A stretch of DNA of 64,000 nt, taken from positions 1 to 64,000 of the forward strand of contig CANMDE010000003.1 of assembly GCA_947496535.1 (NCBI GenBank), given 5' to 3'. Both the position numbers and the translations under genes were made by a program. This DNA comes from an uncultured Paracoccaceae bacterium (GTDB taxonomy: Bacteria; Pseudomonadota; Alphaproteobacteria; Rhodobacterales; Rhodobacteraceae). The notes under the pieces were generated by a model that saw only the letters and a list, made by a program, of their open reading frames with translations, was not told where the DNA came from and did no database searches. This document shows positions 1 to 7,841 of this stretch, in pieces (position 1 is the stretch's first letter; each line of letters begins with the position of its first letter).

Positions 1-74
1 CTGGCCTGACACCAGCGGAATATGCTAATCGGTCACAAAAGGACCAAAACCTGAACAGAGCTAACCAAAATTAG
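1..74 (+). CDS. IS3-family transposase OrfB, C-terminal end (partial)
   Basis: Read from base 3, the frame encodes about 23 residues, starting GLTPAEYANRSQKDQNLNR, then a TAG stop at 72-74. This resembles the C-terminus of IS3-family OrfB (DDE) transposases, where a LTP-x-E-(Y/F)-A motif follows the catalytic domain. The catalytic DDE residues would lie upstream, beyond the window edge. The identification rests on this short tail plus the inverted repeat just downstream. Confidence 0.5.
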   Translation, partial: GLTPAEYANRSQKDQNLNRANQN

Positions 75-97
75 CGGACTAAATGGGGAGCAGGTCA
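1..97 (+). mobile_element. Right end of an IS3-family insertion sequence (truncated by window edge)
   Basis: The first 97 bases look like the 3' end of an IS3-family element: the tail of a transposase reading frame (stop at 72-74), then a short non-coding tail ending in a GGGGAGCAGGTCA-like terminal inverted repeat at about 85-97. IS3-family ends commonly begin TGACCTGCTCCCC, which is the reverse complement of this. The rest of the element lies outside the window, so intactness, subgroup and target duplication cannot be judged. Confidence 0.6.
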
Positions 98-507
98 AAG
101 GGTGCGTATTTCACAGCCCACCAGTTCAGAGTCGCATCATCAACAACAACACCGCACTCGCGCAGGCGCTGAAAACAAGGCTGTCTCGATTGATTTGACT
201 TACAAAAGCAACCATTTGCGCATGAAACCTGAACGGCAACTATGTCCCGTCTACTGGCCCCTGTCCCGATCTCAACGAAAGTCCGGTCCGGGTCAGCGAT
301 GCTAGACGTTTGGGCCTATAGTACCTCACGGAATCCCGTGGCCAAATTCAGAAAAACCGTTTCTATAAAGCCAAAGGTAAGTGACGGCCCACAACCCGGT
401 TTACTCGACAATATAGCGCAAATCCTGTGGGCTGATCTTTTCGGTGGAAACTCCCGCCCTGCTTTGCAAAGTTCGCAGCATTGGACCAACGAGAGTATTC
501 GTCAGCC
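98..507. other. 410-bp gap without a recognisable gene
   Basis: Between the IS end and benE I see no frame that looks like a real protein. The short open frames at 102-305 and 242-511 have odd composition (strings of Q, H, S, R) and resemble nothing I know. A small inverted repeat (CACGGAATCCCGTG, about 328-341) is present. The stretch may hold the benE promoter and debris from whatever the IS entered. Confidence 0.4.
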
Positions 508-1677
508 ATGATCCGCGATTTTTCTGTTCCAGCCCTTTACATGGGGCTGCTGGCTGCCTTTGTCGGTTATGCCGCGTCCTTCGCCATTGTGTTGGCCGGG
601 ATCACGGCTGTTGGCGCCACGCCCGCGCAGGCCGCGACGGGTCTGTTTTTCGCCACTTTGGGCATGGGGTTGTGCGGTATCTGGTTGCCAGCCGTCACGC
701 GCATCCCTGCCGCAGTGGCATGGTCGATGCCTGGGGCCGCTTTTCTGGCGGCCAGTTCACCACTACCCGGCGGGTTTGGTGAGGCGGTTGGCGCGCTCAT
801 TCTGTGTGCTGCAATGATCGTGCTGACAGGTATCGTTCCGGCAGTGGGTCGGATGGTTGCGGCCATTCCAAAGCCAATTGCCAATGCGCTTCTGGCCGGG
901 GTCTTGCTACAGATATGCTTTTCGCCTGCGCTGGCGCTGGGGACCATCCCGCTATTGGTGCTGCCGGTTCTTGTGGCGTGGTTGGTGGGTCTGGCCATCA
1001 ACAGGCTGGCCGCCATGCCCTTTGCGATCATTGCTTTTGTGGCCGTTCTATATGCCTCGGTCGATGGGTCAGAGCCTGCGCTGAGCGGTGGTGTGACCTG
1101 GTTTCCCGACCTCGCGATTGTCCCCCCGATCTTTACGTTTCAGGCCTTTGTGTCCATAGCGCTGCCGCTTTATCTTGTGACGATGGCGGGACAGAATATT
1201 CCGGGCTTTGCTGTGTTGGAGCTGAACAACTACACCGCTGACCGGCAGCCGCTGCTGCGCACAACCGGCCTGACCAGCCTTGTTATTGCGCCCTTTGGTG
1301 CGATCCCGGTTAATATGTCGGCGGTCACTGCGGCGATGATGGCGGGTCAGGATGCCGGACACGATCCTGCGGGCCGCTATTGGGCGGCGATGATTGCAGG
1401 CATGGCCTATACCGTGCTGGCCTTTGCCGCGGCAATCGTGACGTCTCTGGCGAGCCTTGCGCCCACCGCTCTAATCACATCGGTTGCTGGCCTTGCACTG
1501 ATCCCGGCGCTGGTCGGGTCAATCTCGGCTGCGTTTAGTGAACCGGCACAGCAAGAGGGGCCCGCCCTGACCTTTCTGATTGCGGCCAGCGGGATGACGC
1601 TGTTCGGGGTCAGTGGCGCATTCTGGGGCATTGTTGCAGGTGGAATTGTCTGGATCGTGAAGGCGCGGAAAGGCTAA
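508..1677 (+). CDS. benE: BenE-family benzoate/H+ symporter-like transporter
   Basis: A 389-residue, almost entirely hydrophobic protein with about 11-12 predicted membrane segments, matching the length and character of the BenE family (proton-coupled uptake of benzoate or related aromatic acids) in the inner membrane. Supporting stretches are the early run of small residues after MIRDFSVPALYMGLLAAF and the central PLYLVTMAGQNIPGF and GAIPVNMSAVTAAMMAG segments, typical of this transporter superfamily. I chose ATG 508 because family members start close to the first membrane segment; an in-frame ATG at 481 would add nine unlikely residues. No benzoate catabolic genes are adjacent, so the substrate is uncertain. 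Confidence 0.8.
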   Translation: MIRDFSVPALYMGLLAAFVGYAASFAIVLAGITAVGATPAQAATGLFFATLGMGLCGIWLPAVTRIPAAVAWSMPGAAFLAASSPLPGGFGEAVGALILCAAMIVLTGIVPAVGRMVAAIPKPIANALLAGVLLQICFSPALALGTIPLLVLPVLVAWLVGLAINRLAAMPFAIIAFVAVLYASVDGSEPALSGGVTWFPDLAIVPPIFTFQAFVSIALPLYLVTMAGQNIPGFAVLELNNYTADRQPLLRTTGLTSLVIAPFGAIPVNMSAVTAAMMAGQDAGHDPAGRYWAAMIAGMAYTVLAFAAAIVTSLASLAPTALITSVAGLALIPALVGSISAAFSEPAQQEGPALTFLIAASGMTLFGVSGAFWGIVAGGIVWIVKARKG

Positions 1678-1808
1678 AGCGCCCCGATCTGGTCCATCGC
1701 AATCACATCCGAAGCTGCATACCCGACAGGGACAGTAAACGCCGCGTCCGGTGCCGCCCGAGCGACTTCATCCGTCGCATATCCGTTTGCTCCGGTCGAC
1801 TGACCGGA
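1674..1808 (-). pseudogene. Possible gene remnant, antisense after benE
   Basis: The minus strand carries 44 open codons ending in a TAG that overlaps the benE stop. The translation ends VPVGYAASDVIAMDQIGAL and has ordinary coding composition, but an in-frame stop closes it upstream and it has no sensible start. It could be the decayed C-terminus of a gene once convergent with benE. I do not recognise the family. A six-base-pair hairpin (CCGGTC-GACT-GACCGG, 1792-1807) overlaps it. Confidence 0.22.
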
Positions 1809-1955
1809 CTATACGAGGGGTCAGACGAAGCCCTTTTCAGGGCCAGAACGGTTGGAGATGTAAATGGTCGACCCAAAACGGGGACCGGGGCATCACGTCG
1901 TCATCCCTCGCATGGCGTGGGCCTCTGGTCGTGAAATGAAACGGAGGACCTGAAT

Positions 1956-2168
1956 ATGCGCGTGATACTTTCATTAATGACAGTCTTTGCAGGCTCTGCG
2001 GCGATGGCGCATCCGGGTCACTGGGGCGAACTGGCCGGACATGATCACTGGGTCGCAGGCGCGGCAATTGGGCTGGCTGGCTTGGCCGCGATCTGGGGTG
2101 CTTTGAAAGGCAAGAAGGCCGAAAAAGAAGCCGAGCCTGAAGAAGAGCTCGAAGAGGAAGCTGCATGA
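1956..2168 (+). CDS. Small membrane protein, DUF6732-like, first gene of the B12 operon
   Basis: A 70-residue protein: signal peptide or N-terminal membrane segment (MRVILSLMTVFAGSAAMA), then AHPGHWGELAGHDHW, one further hydrophobic segment (VAGAAIGLAGLAAIWGAL), and a charged tail of Lys then Glu. The HPGH and GHDHW histidines suggest metal contact, perhaps with cobalt or nickel, but that is inference. Small proteins of this form in Rhodobacterales have been annotated as DUF6732 and tend to sit in cobalamin clusters. A GGAGG ribosome site precedes ATG 1956, and the end overlaps cbiX by four bases, so the two are co-translated. Confidence 0.7.
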   Translation: MRVILSLMTVFAGSAAMAHPGHWGELAGHDHWVAGAAIGLAGLAAIWGALKGKKAEKEAEPEEELEEEAA

Positions 2169-3355
2169 AGACGGGCGTCATGATCTGCGGCCATGGCTCG
2201 CGGAGCCAATCGGCCGTAGATGAATTTGCAGTTTTGGCCGAAAAGCTGCCTGCCTATCTGCCTGATGACTGGTTGACCGACTATGGCTACCTCGAATTCG
2301 CCAATCCGGTGATCCGCGACGGTCTGGACAAGCTGCGCGAGGCGGGATGCGAGCGGATTCTGGCGGTGCCGGGCATGCTGTTTGCGGCGATGCATGCAAA
2401 GAATGATATTCCGACGGTTCTGAACACCTATGCCGCCAGGCATGGGATGCAGGTGTCTTATGGTCGCGAGCTTGGCGTTGATCCCAAGATGATCGCCGCC
2501 GCTGCGGGCCGTGTGCAGGACGCTGTCGATAGGGCAAATGCCGAGTTGGGCGCGCTGCCACTGGCCGAGACCTGTCTGGTCGTGATTGGCCGTGGGGCGT
2601 CTGACCCTGACGCCAATGGTAATGTCGCCAAGGTAGCGCGTATGGTGCAAGAAGGCATGGGCTTTGGCTGGTGCGAGGTTGGCTATTCCGGCGTGACGTT
2701 CCCGCTGGTCGAACCTTGCCTGCAACACGTGTCACGGCTGCCTTACAAGCGGGTCATTGTTTTCCCGTATTTCCTGTTTTCCGGCATTCTGATCGACCGT
2801 ATCTACGGCTTTACTGATCAGGTTGCGGCTGAACATCCCGGCATTGATTTTGTGAAGGCGGGCTATCTTGGCGATCACCCCAAGGTGCTGGAAACCTTCG
2901 CCGAACGGATTATGGAGCAAGACAGCGCGACCCCGCCGCCGAATTGCGGGATTTGTGGCTATCGCGCGCAAGTTCTGGCGCTGGAGGATGGCGGTCATCA
3001 TCACATCAGCGTGGAAGATCGCAATCACCCGGCCTTTGGCGCCGTACCGCCACCGACCTGCGTCCTGTGTAAATACCGCACACAGGTTCTGGGGTTCGAG
3101 GCCGAGGTCGGCGCGATACAGGAAAGCCATCACCACCATGTCGAAGGGCAGGGTGCCAACGCACCGGGTTCGAACGTAGAGGATTGCGCGCTTTGCGAGA
3201 CGTTCTGCACGGGGCTCTGCCGTTTGGAAGCGGCGCATCACCACCACCACCATCATCACGATCACGACCATGATCACCACCATCATCACCACGCACCGTA
3301 CCCCCATGCCGACCATCCGCACGGGCCGGAAAGCGCAAGAAAAACAAAGCTCTGA
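2165..3355 (+). CDS. cbiX: Sirohydrochlorin cobaltochelatase CbiX, long form with Cys motifs and His-rich tail
   Basis: CbiX inserts cobalt into sirohydrochlorin, committing it to cobalamin. The 396-residue protein has two CbiX-like halves (about 1-125 and 135-250). The first carries the catalytic histidines His10 (CGHGSR) and His77 (AAMHAKNDIP). The second has IGRGASDP where HGS is expected, so it looks non-catalytic. The C-terminal third holds CGIC (261-264), CVLC (299-302) and a CxxCxxxCxxxC cluster (341-352), which may bind an Fe-S centre or zinc, then a run of nearly uninterrupted His/Asp at 358-376 that is probably a cobalt store. It lies between the small membrane protein and cobH. Confidence 0.93.
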   Translation: MKTGVMICGHGSRSQSAVDEFAVLAEKLPAYLPDDWLTDYGYLEFANPVIRDGLDKLREAGCERILAVPGMLFAAMHAKNDIPTVLNTYAARHGMQVSYGRELGVDPKMIAAAAGRVQDAVDRANAELGALPLAETCLVVIGRGASDPDANGNVAKVARMVQEGMGFGWCEVGYSGVTFPLVEPCLQHVSRLPYKRVIVFPYFLFSGILIDRIYGFTDQVAAEHPGIDFVKAGYLGDHPKVLETFAERIMEQDSATPPPNCGICGYRAQVLALEDGGHHHISVEDRNHPAFGAVPPPTCVLCKYRTQVLGFEAEVGAIQESHHHHVEGQGANAPGSNVEDCALCETFCTGLCRLEAAHHHHHHHHDHDHDHHHHHHAPYPHADHPHGPESARKTKL

Positions 3356-3356
3356 C

Positions 3357-3389
3357 CTTCATCTTGGCCCAAAAACTTCCGCCGGAGGC
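3357..3389 (-). repeat. REP-like element, copy 1 (inverted)
   Basis: Thirty-three bases that, read on the minus strand, run GCCTCCGGCGG - AAGTTTTTGGG - CCAAGATGAAG. The same sequence occurs in direct orientation at 5261-5293, and a split copy is at 7842-7931. All three are at junctions between B12 genes, downstream of a stop codon. Similar CCTCCGGCGG...AAGATGAAG elements are, to my knowledge, frequent in Rhodobacteraceae genomes. This copy spans the TTG codon at 3364 that could be taken as a cobH start. Confidence 0.65.
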
Positions 3390-3423
3390 TCCGACCTCCT
3401 CCACCACAGACAAAGGCCCGCCA

Positions 3424-4059
3424 GTGCGCCCCTACGAAAAAGACCCCAAAGCAATCTACGCGCAAAGCTTTGCGACCGTGCGGGAAGAAGCGCGGCTGGA
3501 TCGGTTTGCTGCCGATATGCGCCCGCTTATCATCCGGCTGATCCATGCGTGTGGCATGGTCGAGGTGGCCGACAGGCTGGCCTATTCCGACGGCGCGGGT
3601 GCTGCGGGCCGGACGGCCTTGCAGGCCGGTGCGCCGGTCCTTTGCGATTGTGAAATGGTCGGGGCCGGGATCATTCGCCGCTATCTGCCCGCCGACAATC
3701 AGGTCATTGTCACGCTGAACGATCCGTCTGTGTCGGATCGGGCGGCGGTTATCGGCAACACCCGTTCTGCCGCGGCTGTTGAGCTGTGGCGCGACCATCT
3801 GGATGGTGCCGTTGTTGCCATTGGAAACGCACCCACAGCGTTGTTTCATCTTCTGGAACTGCTGGATCAGGGTTGGCCAAAGCCGGCTGTGATCCTTGGC
3901 TTTCCGGTCGGCTTTGTCGGTGCTGCAGAAAGCAAGGCGGAACTCGCCCGTGATCCGCGCGGAAGTGATTATGTTGCATTGCGCGGACGGCGTGGTGGGT
4001 CTGCCATGGCCTCTGCCGCGGTGAATGCATTGGCTGCGGGGTTGCCGGAAGATGGCTGA
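3424..4059 (+). CDS. cobH: Precorrin-8X methylmutase CobH
   Basis: CobH moves the methyl group from C11 to C12 of precorrin-8X, giving hydrogenobyrinate. The protein begins RPYEKDPKAIYAQSFATVR, close to family N-termini, and has the conserved segments LIIRLIHACGMVEVADRL, AGAPVLCDCEMV and VILGFPVGFVGAAESK. The histidine in IHACGM is the proposed catalytic residue. I chose GTG 3424 (211 residues) because it gives a normal-length enzyme and has AAAGG eight bases upstream. A TTG at 3364 would add 20 residues, partly encoded by the REP-like element. The 3' end overlaps cobL. Confidence 0.93.
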   Translation: MRPYEKDPKAIYAQSFATVREEARLDRFAADMRPLIIRLIHACGMVEVADRLAYSDGAGAAGRTALQAGAPVLCDCEMVGAGIIRRYLPADNQVIVTLNDPSVSDRAAVIGNTRSAAAVELWRDHLDGAVVAIGNAPTALFHLLELLDQGWPKPAVILGFPVGFVGAAESKAELARDPRGSDYVALRGRRGGSAMASAAVNALAAGLPEDG

Positions 4060-5254
4060 CCCTTGGCTGCACATCGTCGGCATCGGCGAGGATGGGATGG
4101 ATGGGCTGTTGCCTGCGACCCGCGCCGTGGTTGAAGCGGCTGAGGTGATCCTGGGTGGCGAACGCCACCATCAGCTTGCCGATAACCTGACTGCCGAACG
4201 GATCGGTTGGCCGCACCCGTTTGATGCGCTGATTTCAACGATTGAGGGGATGCAGGGCCGTCGTGTCGTGGTGCTCGCGACGGGCGATCCGCTTTGGTAT
4301 TCCATCGGAGCCCGCATCGGGCGGGCGATTGACCCTGCCGAGATCGTCTATCACCCGCAGCTATCTGCTTTTCAGCTGGCCGCCGCCCGGATGGGCTGGT
4401 CCCTTGCTGATGTGGAAACACTGACTGTGCATGGCCGCCCGGTCGAGCAGATGATCGCATTCATCCAGCCCGATGCCCAGCTGCTGATCCTGACCACTGG
4501 GGAAAAGACCCCGGGCCAGATCGCCCGCTTTTTGACTGAGCGTGGGTTTGGCCAGTCGCGGATGAGCGTGCTGGCCGCGATGGGTGGCAAGGATGAAGCC
4601 CGGTTTGATGGTGTGGCCAATAGCTGGGATCATGTGGTGCCTGCGTTCAATACGCTGGCCGTTGAATGTATCGCTGCCCCTGATGCGGCTTTGCTGCCGC
4701 GTGTGCCGGGGTTGGCCGATGATCTGTTTCAGTCTGACGGCACGATGACCAAACAAGAGGTTCGCGCCGCAACACTGGCTAAGTTGATGCCAATGCGCGC
4801 TGCGCTGTTGTGGGATATTGGTTGTGGTTGCGGTTCCGTCGCGATCGAGTGGATGCGTGCCGCCCGCTATGCCCGCGCCGTGGGGATCGAGCCGCGTGCT
4901 GACCGCAGGGCGATGGCCGCCGCGAATGCACTGGCGCTAGGTGTTCCCAAGCTGGAACTGGTGGATGGCATGGTACCTCAGGCGCTGGACGGTCTCGACG
5001 CACCCGATGCGATTTTCATCGGTGGGGGTTTGAGCCGCGAGACATTCGAGGCAGCCTGGGATGCTTTGCGCCCGCTTGGCCGCATGGTGGCCAATGCCGT
5101 GACGCTGGAAAGTGAAGTGGAGCTGATTACGCTGCAAAAGGAGCATGGCGGCGATCTGGTGAAGCTGTCGGTTCATCGTGCAGAGCCCGTTGGCCGGTTG
5201 ACCGGGTGGCGGCCGTTGATGCCCGTGACACAGTGGAGTCTCGTGAAGCGATGA
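4052..5254 (+). CDS. cobL: Precorrin-6Y C5,15-methyltransferase (decarboxylating) CobL
   Basis: CobL methylates C5 and C15 of precorrin-6Y and removes the acetate carboxyl at C12. The 400-residue protein is the usual fusion: an N-terminal CbiE-type tetrapyrrole methylase (WLHIVGIGEDGMDG, then VVLATGDPLWYSIG around residue 80) and a C-terminal CbiT-type domain with the SAM-binding motif DIGCGCGSVAIEWMR around residue 255. ATG 4052 overlaps the cobH stop by eight bases; an in-frame ATG at 4025 lies inside cobH and is unlikely. The 3' end overlaps cobI by an ATGA. Confidence 0.94.
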   Translation: MADPWLHIVGIGEDGMDGLLPATRAVVEAAEVILGGERHHQLADNLTAERIGWPHPFDALISTIEGMQGRRVVVLATGDPLWYSIGARIGRAIDPAEIVYHPQLSAFQLAAARMGWSLADVETLTVHGRPVEQMIAFIQPDAQLLILTTGEKTPGQIARFLTERGFGQSRMSVLAAMGGKDEARFDGVANSWDHVVPAFNTLAVECIAAPDAALLPRVPGLADDLFQSDGTMTKQEVRAATLAKLMPMRAALLWDIGCGCGSVAIEWMRAARYARAVGIEPRADRRAMAAANALALGVPKLELVDGMVPQALDGLDAPDAIFIGGGLSRETFEAAWDALRPLGRMVANAVTLESEVELITLQKEHGGDLVKLSVHRAEPVGRLTGWRPLMPVTQWSLVKR

Positions 5255-5991
5255 GTGGTAGCCTCCGGCGGGAGTTTTTTGGCCAAGATGAAGCAGGGGT
5301 GCTTTATGGGGTTGGGGTTGGTCCGGGGGCACCTGACCTGATGACCTTGCGTGCTGCCCGGTTGATTGAAGGGGCCGATGTGGTGGCGTACCCCACACTA
5401 GCGGGGGCCGAAAGTTTTGCGCGGGCGATTGCTGCTGATCTTATCCGTCCAGACGCGCAAGAGATCATCATGGATGTCCCGATGACTGTGGAACGCAGCC
5501 CTGCACAGGCGGCCTATGATAAAGGTGCGGCGCAAATTGCTGCCGCGCTGGACAAGGGTAAGGACGTGGTTTGTCTTTGCGAGGGCGATCCGTTTTTCTA
5601 TGGCTCCTTCATGTATCTTTTTGCCCGTTTGGCGGAAACCTATCGGGTCGAGGTGGTGCCGGGTGTAACTTCTGTTACGGCCTGCGCAGCGCAGGCAGGA
5701 ATGCCGCTGGCCGCCCGGAACGAGCGGCTGACTGTTTTGCCCGGACCATTGCCCGAGGATGAGTTGCGTGCGCGGATCGACGGCGCGGAAAGTGTCGCCA
5801 TCATGAAGGTGGGCCGCCATTTGCCCAAGATACGTAGCGTGATTGAGGGGCTGGGGCTGACCAGTTCCGCCGTCTATGTCGAGCGGGCTACGCTGGAGGA
5901 AGAGGTGGTGCTACCGCTGGCGGCCGCACCGGCCAAGGCTCCATATTTTTCGATGATTTTGTTGACCAAAGGGGCCGATCCATGGCTGTGA
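5251..5991 (+). CDS. cobI: Precorrin-2 C20-methyltransferase CobI
   Basis: CobI adds a methyl group at C20 of precorrin-2. The methylase core begins LYGVGVGPGAPDLMTLRAAR and contains CEGDPFFYGSFMYL and VEVVPGVTSVTACAAQAG, the usual SAM- and substrate-binding loops. ATG 5251 overlaps the cobL stop and gives 246 residues, but the first 16 or so (MSGSLRREFFGQDEAG) are encoded by a REP-like repeat and have no counterpart in typical CobI. GTG 5299, just before the core, is an alternative start with a poor ribosome site. Overlaps the next gene by ten bases. Confidence 0.92.
   Translation: MSGSLRREFFGQDEAGVLYGVGVGPGAPDLMTLRAARLIEGADVVAYPTLAGAESFARAIAADLIRPDAQEIIMDVPMTVERSPAQAAYDKGAAQIAAALDKGKDVVCLCEGDPFFYGSFMYLFARLAETYRVEVVPGVTSVTACAAQAGMPLAARNERLTVLPGPLPEDELRARIDGAESVAIMKVGRHLPKIRSVIEGLGLTSSAVYVERATLEEEVVLPLAAAPAKAPYFSMILLTKGADPWL
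5261..5293 (+). repeat. REP-like element, copy 2 (direct, inside cobI 5' end)
   Basis: The sequence GCCTCCGGCGG - GAGTTTTTTGG - CCAAGATGAAG, matching copy 1 at 3357-3389 in reverse orientation. It lies ten bases after the cobI ATG and stays in frame, encoding SLRREFFGQDE. Either the repeat has become coding, or cobI is translated from GTG 5299 just downstream. Confidence 0.65.
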
Positions 5992-7802
5992 AACCTGTTG
6001 TAATGGCCTTGTCCCGATCCGGAGAGGCGACCGCCCATCGCGTGGCCGAGGTTTTGAGCGCAGAGGTTCACGGCCGCGAGGGTCGTGTGGACAAGGCAGA
6101 TGCATTTTTCCCCAATGCGCTGGACCATGCGCGGGATTTGTTTGCCGCCGGGGTGCCGCTGGTCGGGGTCTGCGCGTCGGGGATATTGATCCGCGCGGTG
6201 GCCCCATTTTTGGCAGACAAGCGAACTGACCCGCCGGTGATTTCCGTGGCTGACGATGGGTCGGTTGTTGTCCCGTTGTTGGGTGGTCATCGCGGCGCGA
6301 ACCGGCTGGCGTCAGAGATATCAAAGGCGCTGGGCGCTGTCGCGGCTGTAACGACGGCGGGGGATGTGGCGCTTGGCGTCGCGCTGGATGCGCCACCGGC
6401 GGGCTGGAGGCTGGTGAACCGGGAAGACGCCAAGGGTGCGATGGTGGCGCTTTTGGCTGGTGGCGGTGTGACGATTGGTGGCGATGATGAGCCAAAGGCA
6501 AGCTGGTTGAATGACCTGCCGCGCGGCGATGCGGTGACGTTGAGCTGTTCGACTGACCGACATATCGGGCTTGGCCCGGATCATTTGCAGTTTGCGCCGC
6601 AGCGCGTGACCTTGGGTGTCGGATGTGCCCGCAACTGCCCCCCCAAAGAGCTGTCAGACTTAGTAAATGAAGTGATGGCGGAGGCCGAACTGGTCCCTGA
6701 GGCGATCCATTCGGTGAACACGGTCACGCTCAAGGGCGATGAGCCCGCGATCATCGATTTGGCCAAGGAGCTTGGTGCGCCTTTGCGGTTGTTTGAGGTG
6801 GACGAACTGGAGGCCGAGACACCCCGACTGGAAAACCCATCGGATGTTGTGTTCGCCGAGGTGGGTACGCATGGCGTATCTGAGGCTGCAGCGCTCGCAC
6901 AGGCCGGGGCGGATGCAATGCTGTGGTATCCAAAACGCAAGACAGCCAATGCGACCTGTGCGTTTGCGATTACGTCCGAACCATTGACAGTGTCGAAAGG
7001 CCGCTCGCGTGGCCGTCTTTCCATTGTTGGTATTGGTCCGGGTCAGGCGACCTGGCGGACGCCCGAGGTGTCTCGCCTTGTGGCGGATGCAGAGGAGTTG
7101 GTGGGATACGGGCTTTACATCGATTTGCTTGGCCCTTTGGCTGTCGGCAAGGCCCGGTCCGACTTTCCGCTTGGTGGTGAGGAGGATCGCTGCCGTTATG
7201 CCCTCGAACAGGCCGGGAAGGGCAAGAATGTTTCTCTGGTCTGTTCCGGTGATGCCGGGATTTATGCCATGGGCGCGCTGGTGTTTGAACTGCTGGATCG
7301 TGGCCCGGATCAGATGGGTGTGTCGGACGCGGCACGCCGGGTCGAGGTGATCTGTTCGCCCGGTGTCAGTGCTTTGCAAGGTGCTGCGGCGCGGGCGGGC
7401 GCGCCTTTGGGGCATGATTTCTGTGCGATTTCACTGTCGGACCTGCTGACCCCACGCGAGGATATCATCAAGCGGCTGAAGGCCGCGGCGGAGGGGGACT
7501 TTGTAATCGCCTTTTACAACCCGGTCTCGAAACGGCGGCGGACGTTGTTGGCCGAGGCGCGGGATATCTTGTTGCAGCATCGGCCCGCCGACACGCCGGT
7601 GATGCTGGCCTCGTCACTTGGGCGACCGGAAGAGGATATTCGCTACCGCCGGCTGGACGAGTTGCAGGTTGATGAGGTTGATATGTTGACCGTTGTGCTG
7701 GTTGGTTCGTCCCATTCGCGGCTGGCACGACTGGGCGAGGGGCCGCGGATGTATACGCCGCGAGGCTATGCGCGCAAGATTGATGGGGATTTGGCGGGAT
7801 GA
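5982..7802 (+). CDS. cobJ: CbiG/CobE - CobJ fusion: precorrin-3B C17-methyltransferase with CbiG-like N-terminus
   Basis: A 606-residue fusion. Residues 1-200 resemble the CbiG N-terminal and central region (VGVCASGILIRAVAPFL, LLGGHRGANRLA). About 205-325 resemble CobE/CbiG-C (LGVGCARNCPPKEL). The last 260 are CobJ/CbiH, the C17-methyltransferase that contracts the ring (LSIVGIGPGQATWRTPEV, CSGDAGIYAMGALVFEL, VICSPGVSALQGAAARAGAPLG written here in part as CSPGVSALQGAAARAG). CbiG opens the ring lactone in the anaerobic route, whereas CobJ belongs to the aerobic one; whether the N-terminal part is active is open. It starts ten bases inside cobI and is co-transcribed with its neighbours. Confidence 0.9.
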   Translation: MAVKPVVMALSRSGEATAHRVAEVLSAEVHGREGRVDKADAFFPNALDHARDLFAAGVPLVGVCASGILIRAVAPFLADKRTDPPVISVADDGSVVVPLLGGHRGANRLASEISKALGAVAAVTTAGDVALGVALDAPPAGWRLVNREDAKGAMVALLAGGGVTIGGDDEPKASWLNDLPRGDAVTLSCSTDRHIGLGPDHLQFAPQRVTLGVGCARNCPPKELSDLVNEVMAEAELVPEAIHSVNTVTLKGDEPAIIDLAKELGAPLRLFEVDELEAETPRLENPSDVVFAEVGTHGVSEAAALAQAGADAMLWYPKRKTANATCAFAITSEPLTVSKGRSRGRLSIVGIGPGQATWRTPEVSRLVADAEELVGYGLYIDLLGPLAVGKARSDFPLGGEEDRCRYALEQAGKGKNVSLVCSGDAGIYAMGALVFELLDRGPDQMGVSDAARRVEVICSPGVSALQGAAARAGAPLGHDFCAISLSDLLTPREDIIKRLKAAAEGDFVIAFYNPVSKRRRTLLAEARDILLQHRPADTPVMLASSLGRPEEDIRYRRLDELQVDEVDMLTVVLVGSSHSRLARLGEGPRMYTPRGYARKIDGDLAG

Positions 7803-7841
7803 CGCGCGTTCTGCGAACGACGCCCCACCCGCCATCCCAAC

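Noticed and set aside
1678..1955. Cobalamin riboswitch before the B12 operon
   Set aside because: I looked for the conserved B12-box and the GCCACTG-type core in the leader and found neither; only a small CCGGTC/GACCGG hairpin is present.
3240..3300. CACCAC/CATCAC tract as a simple-sequence repeat or CRISPR-like array
   Set aside because: It is the coding sequence of the His-rich tail of CbiX; there are no spacers.
3286..4083. Long open frame on the minus strand across cbiX and cobH
   Set aside because: It is antisense to two clear B12 genes, has His/Arg/Pro-rich low-quality composition and no ribosome site.
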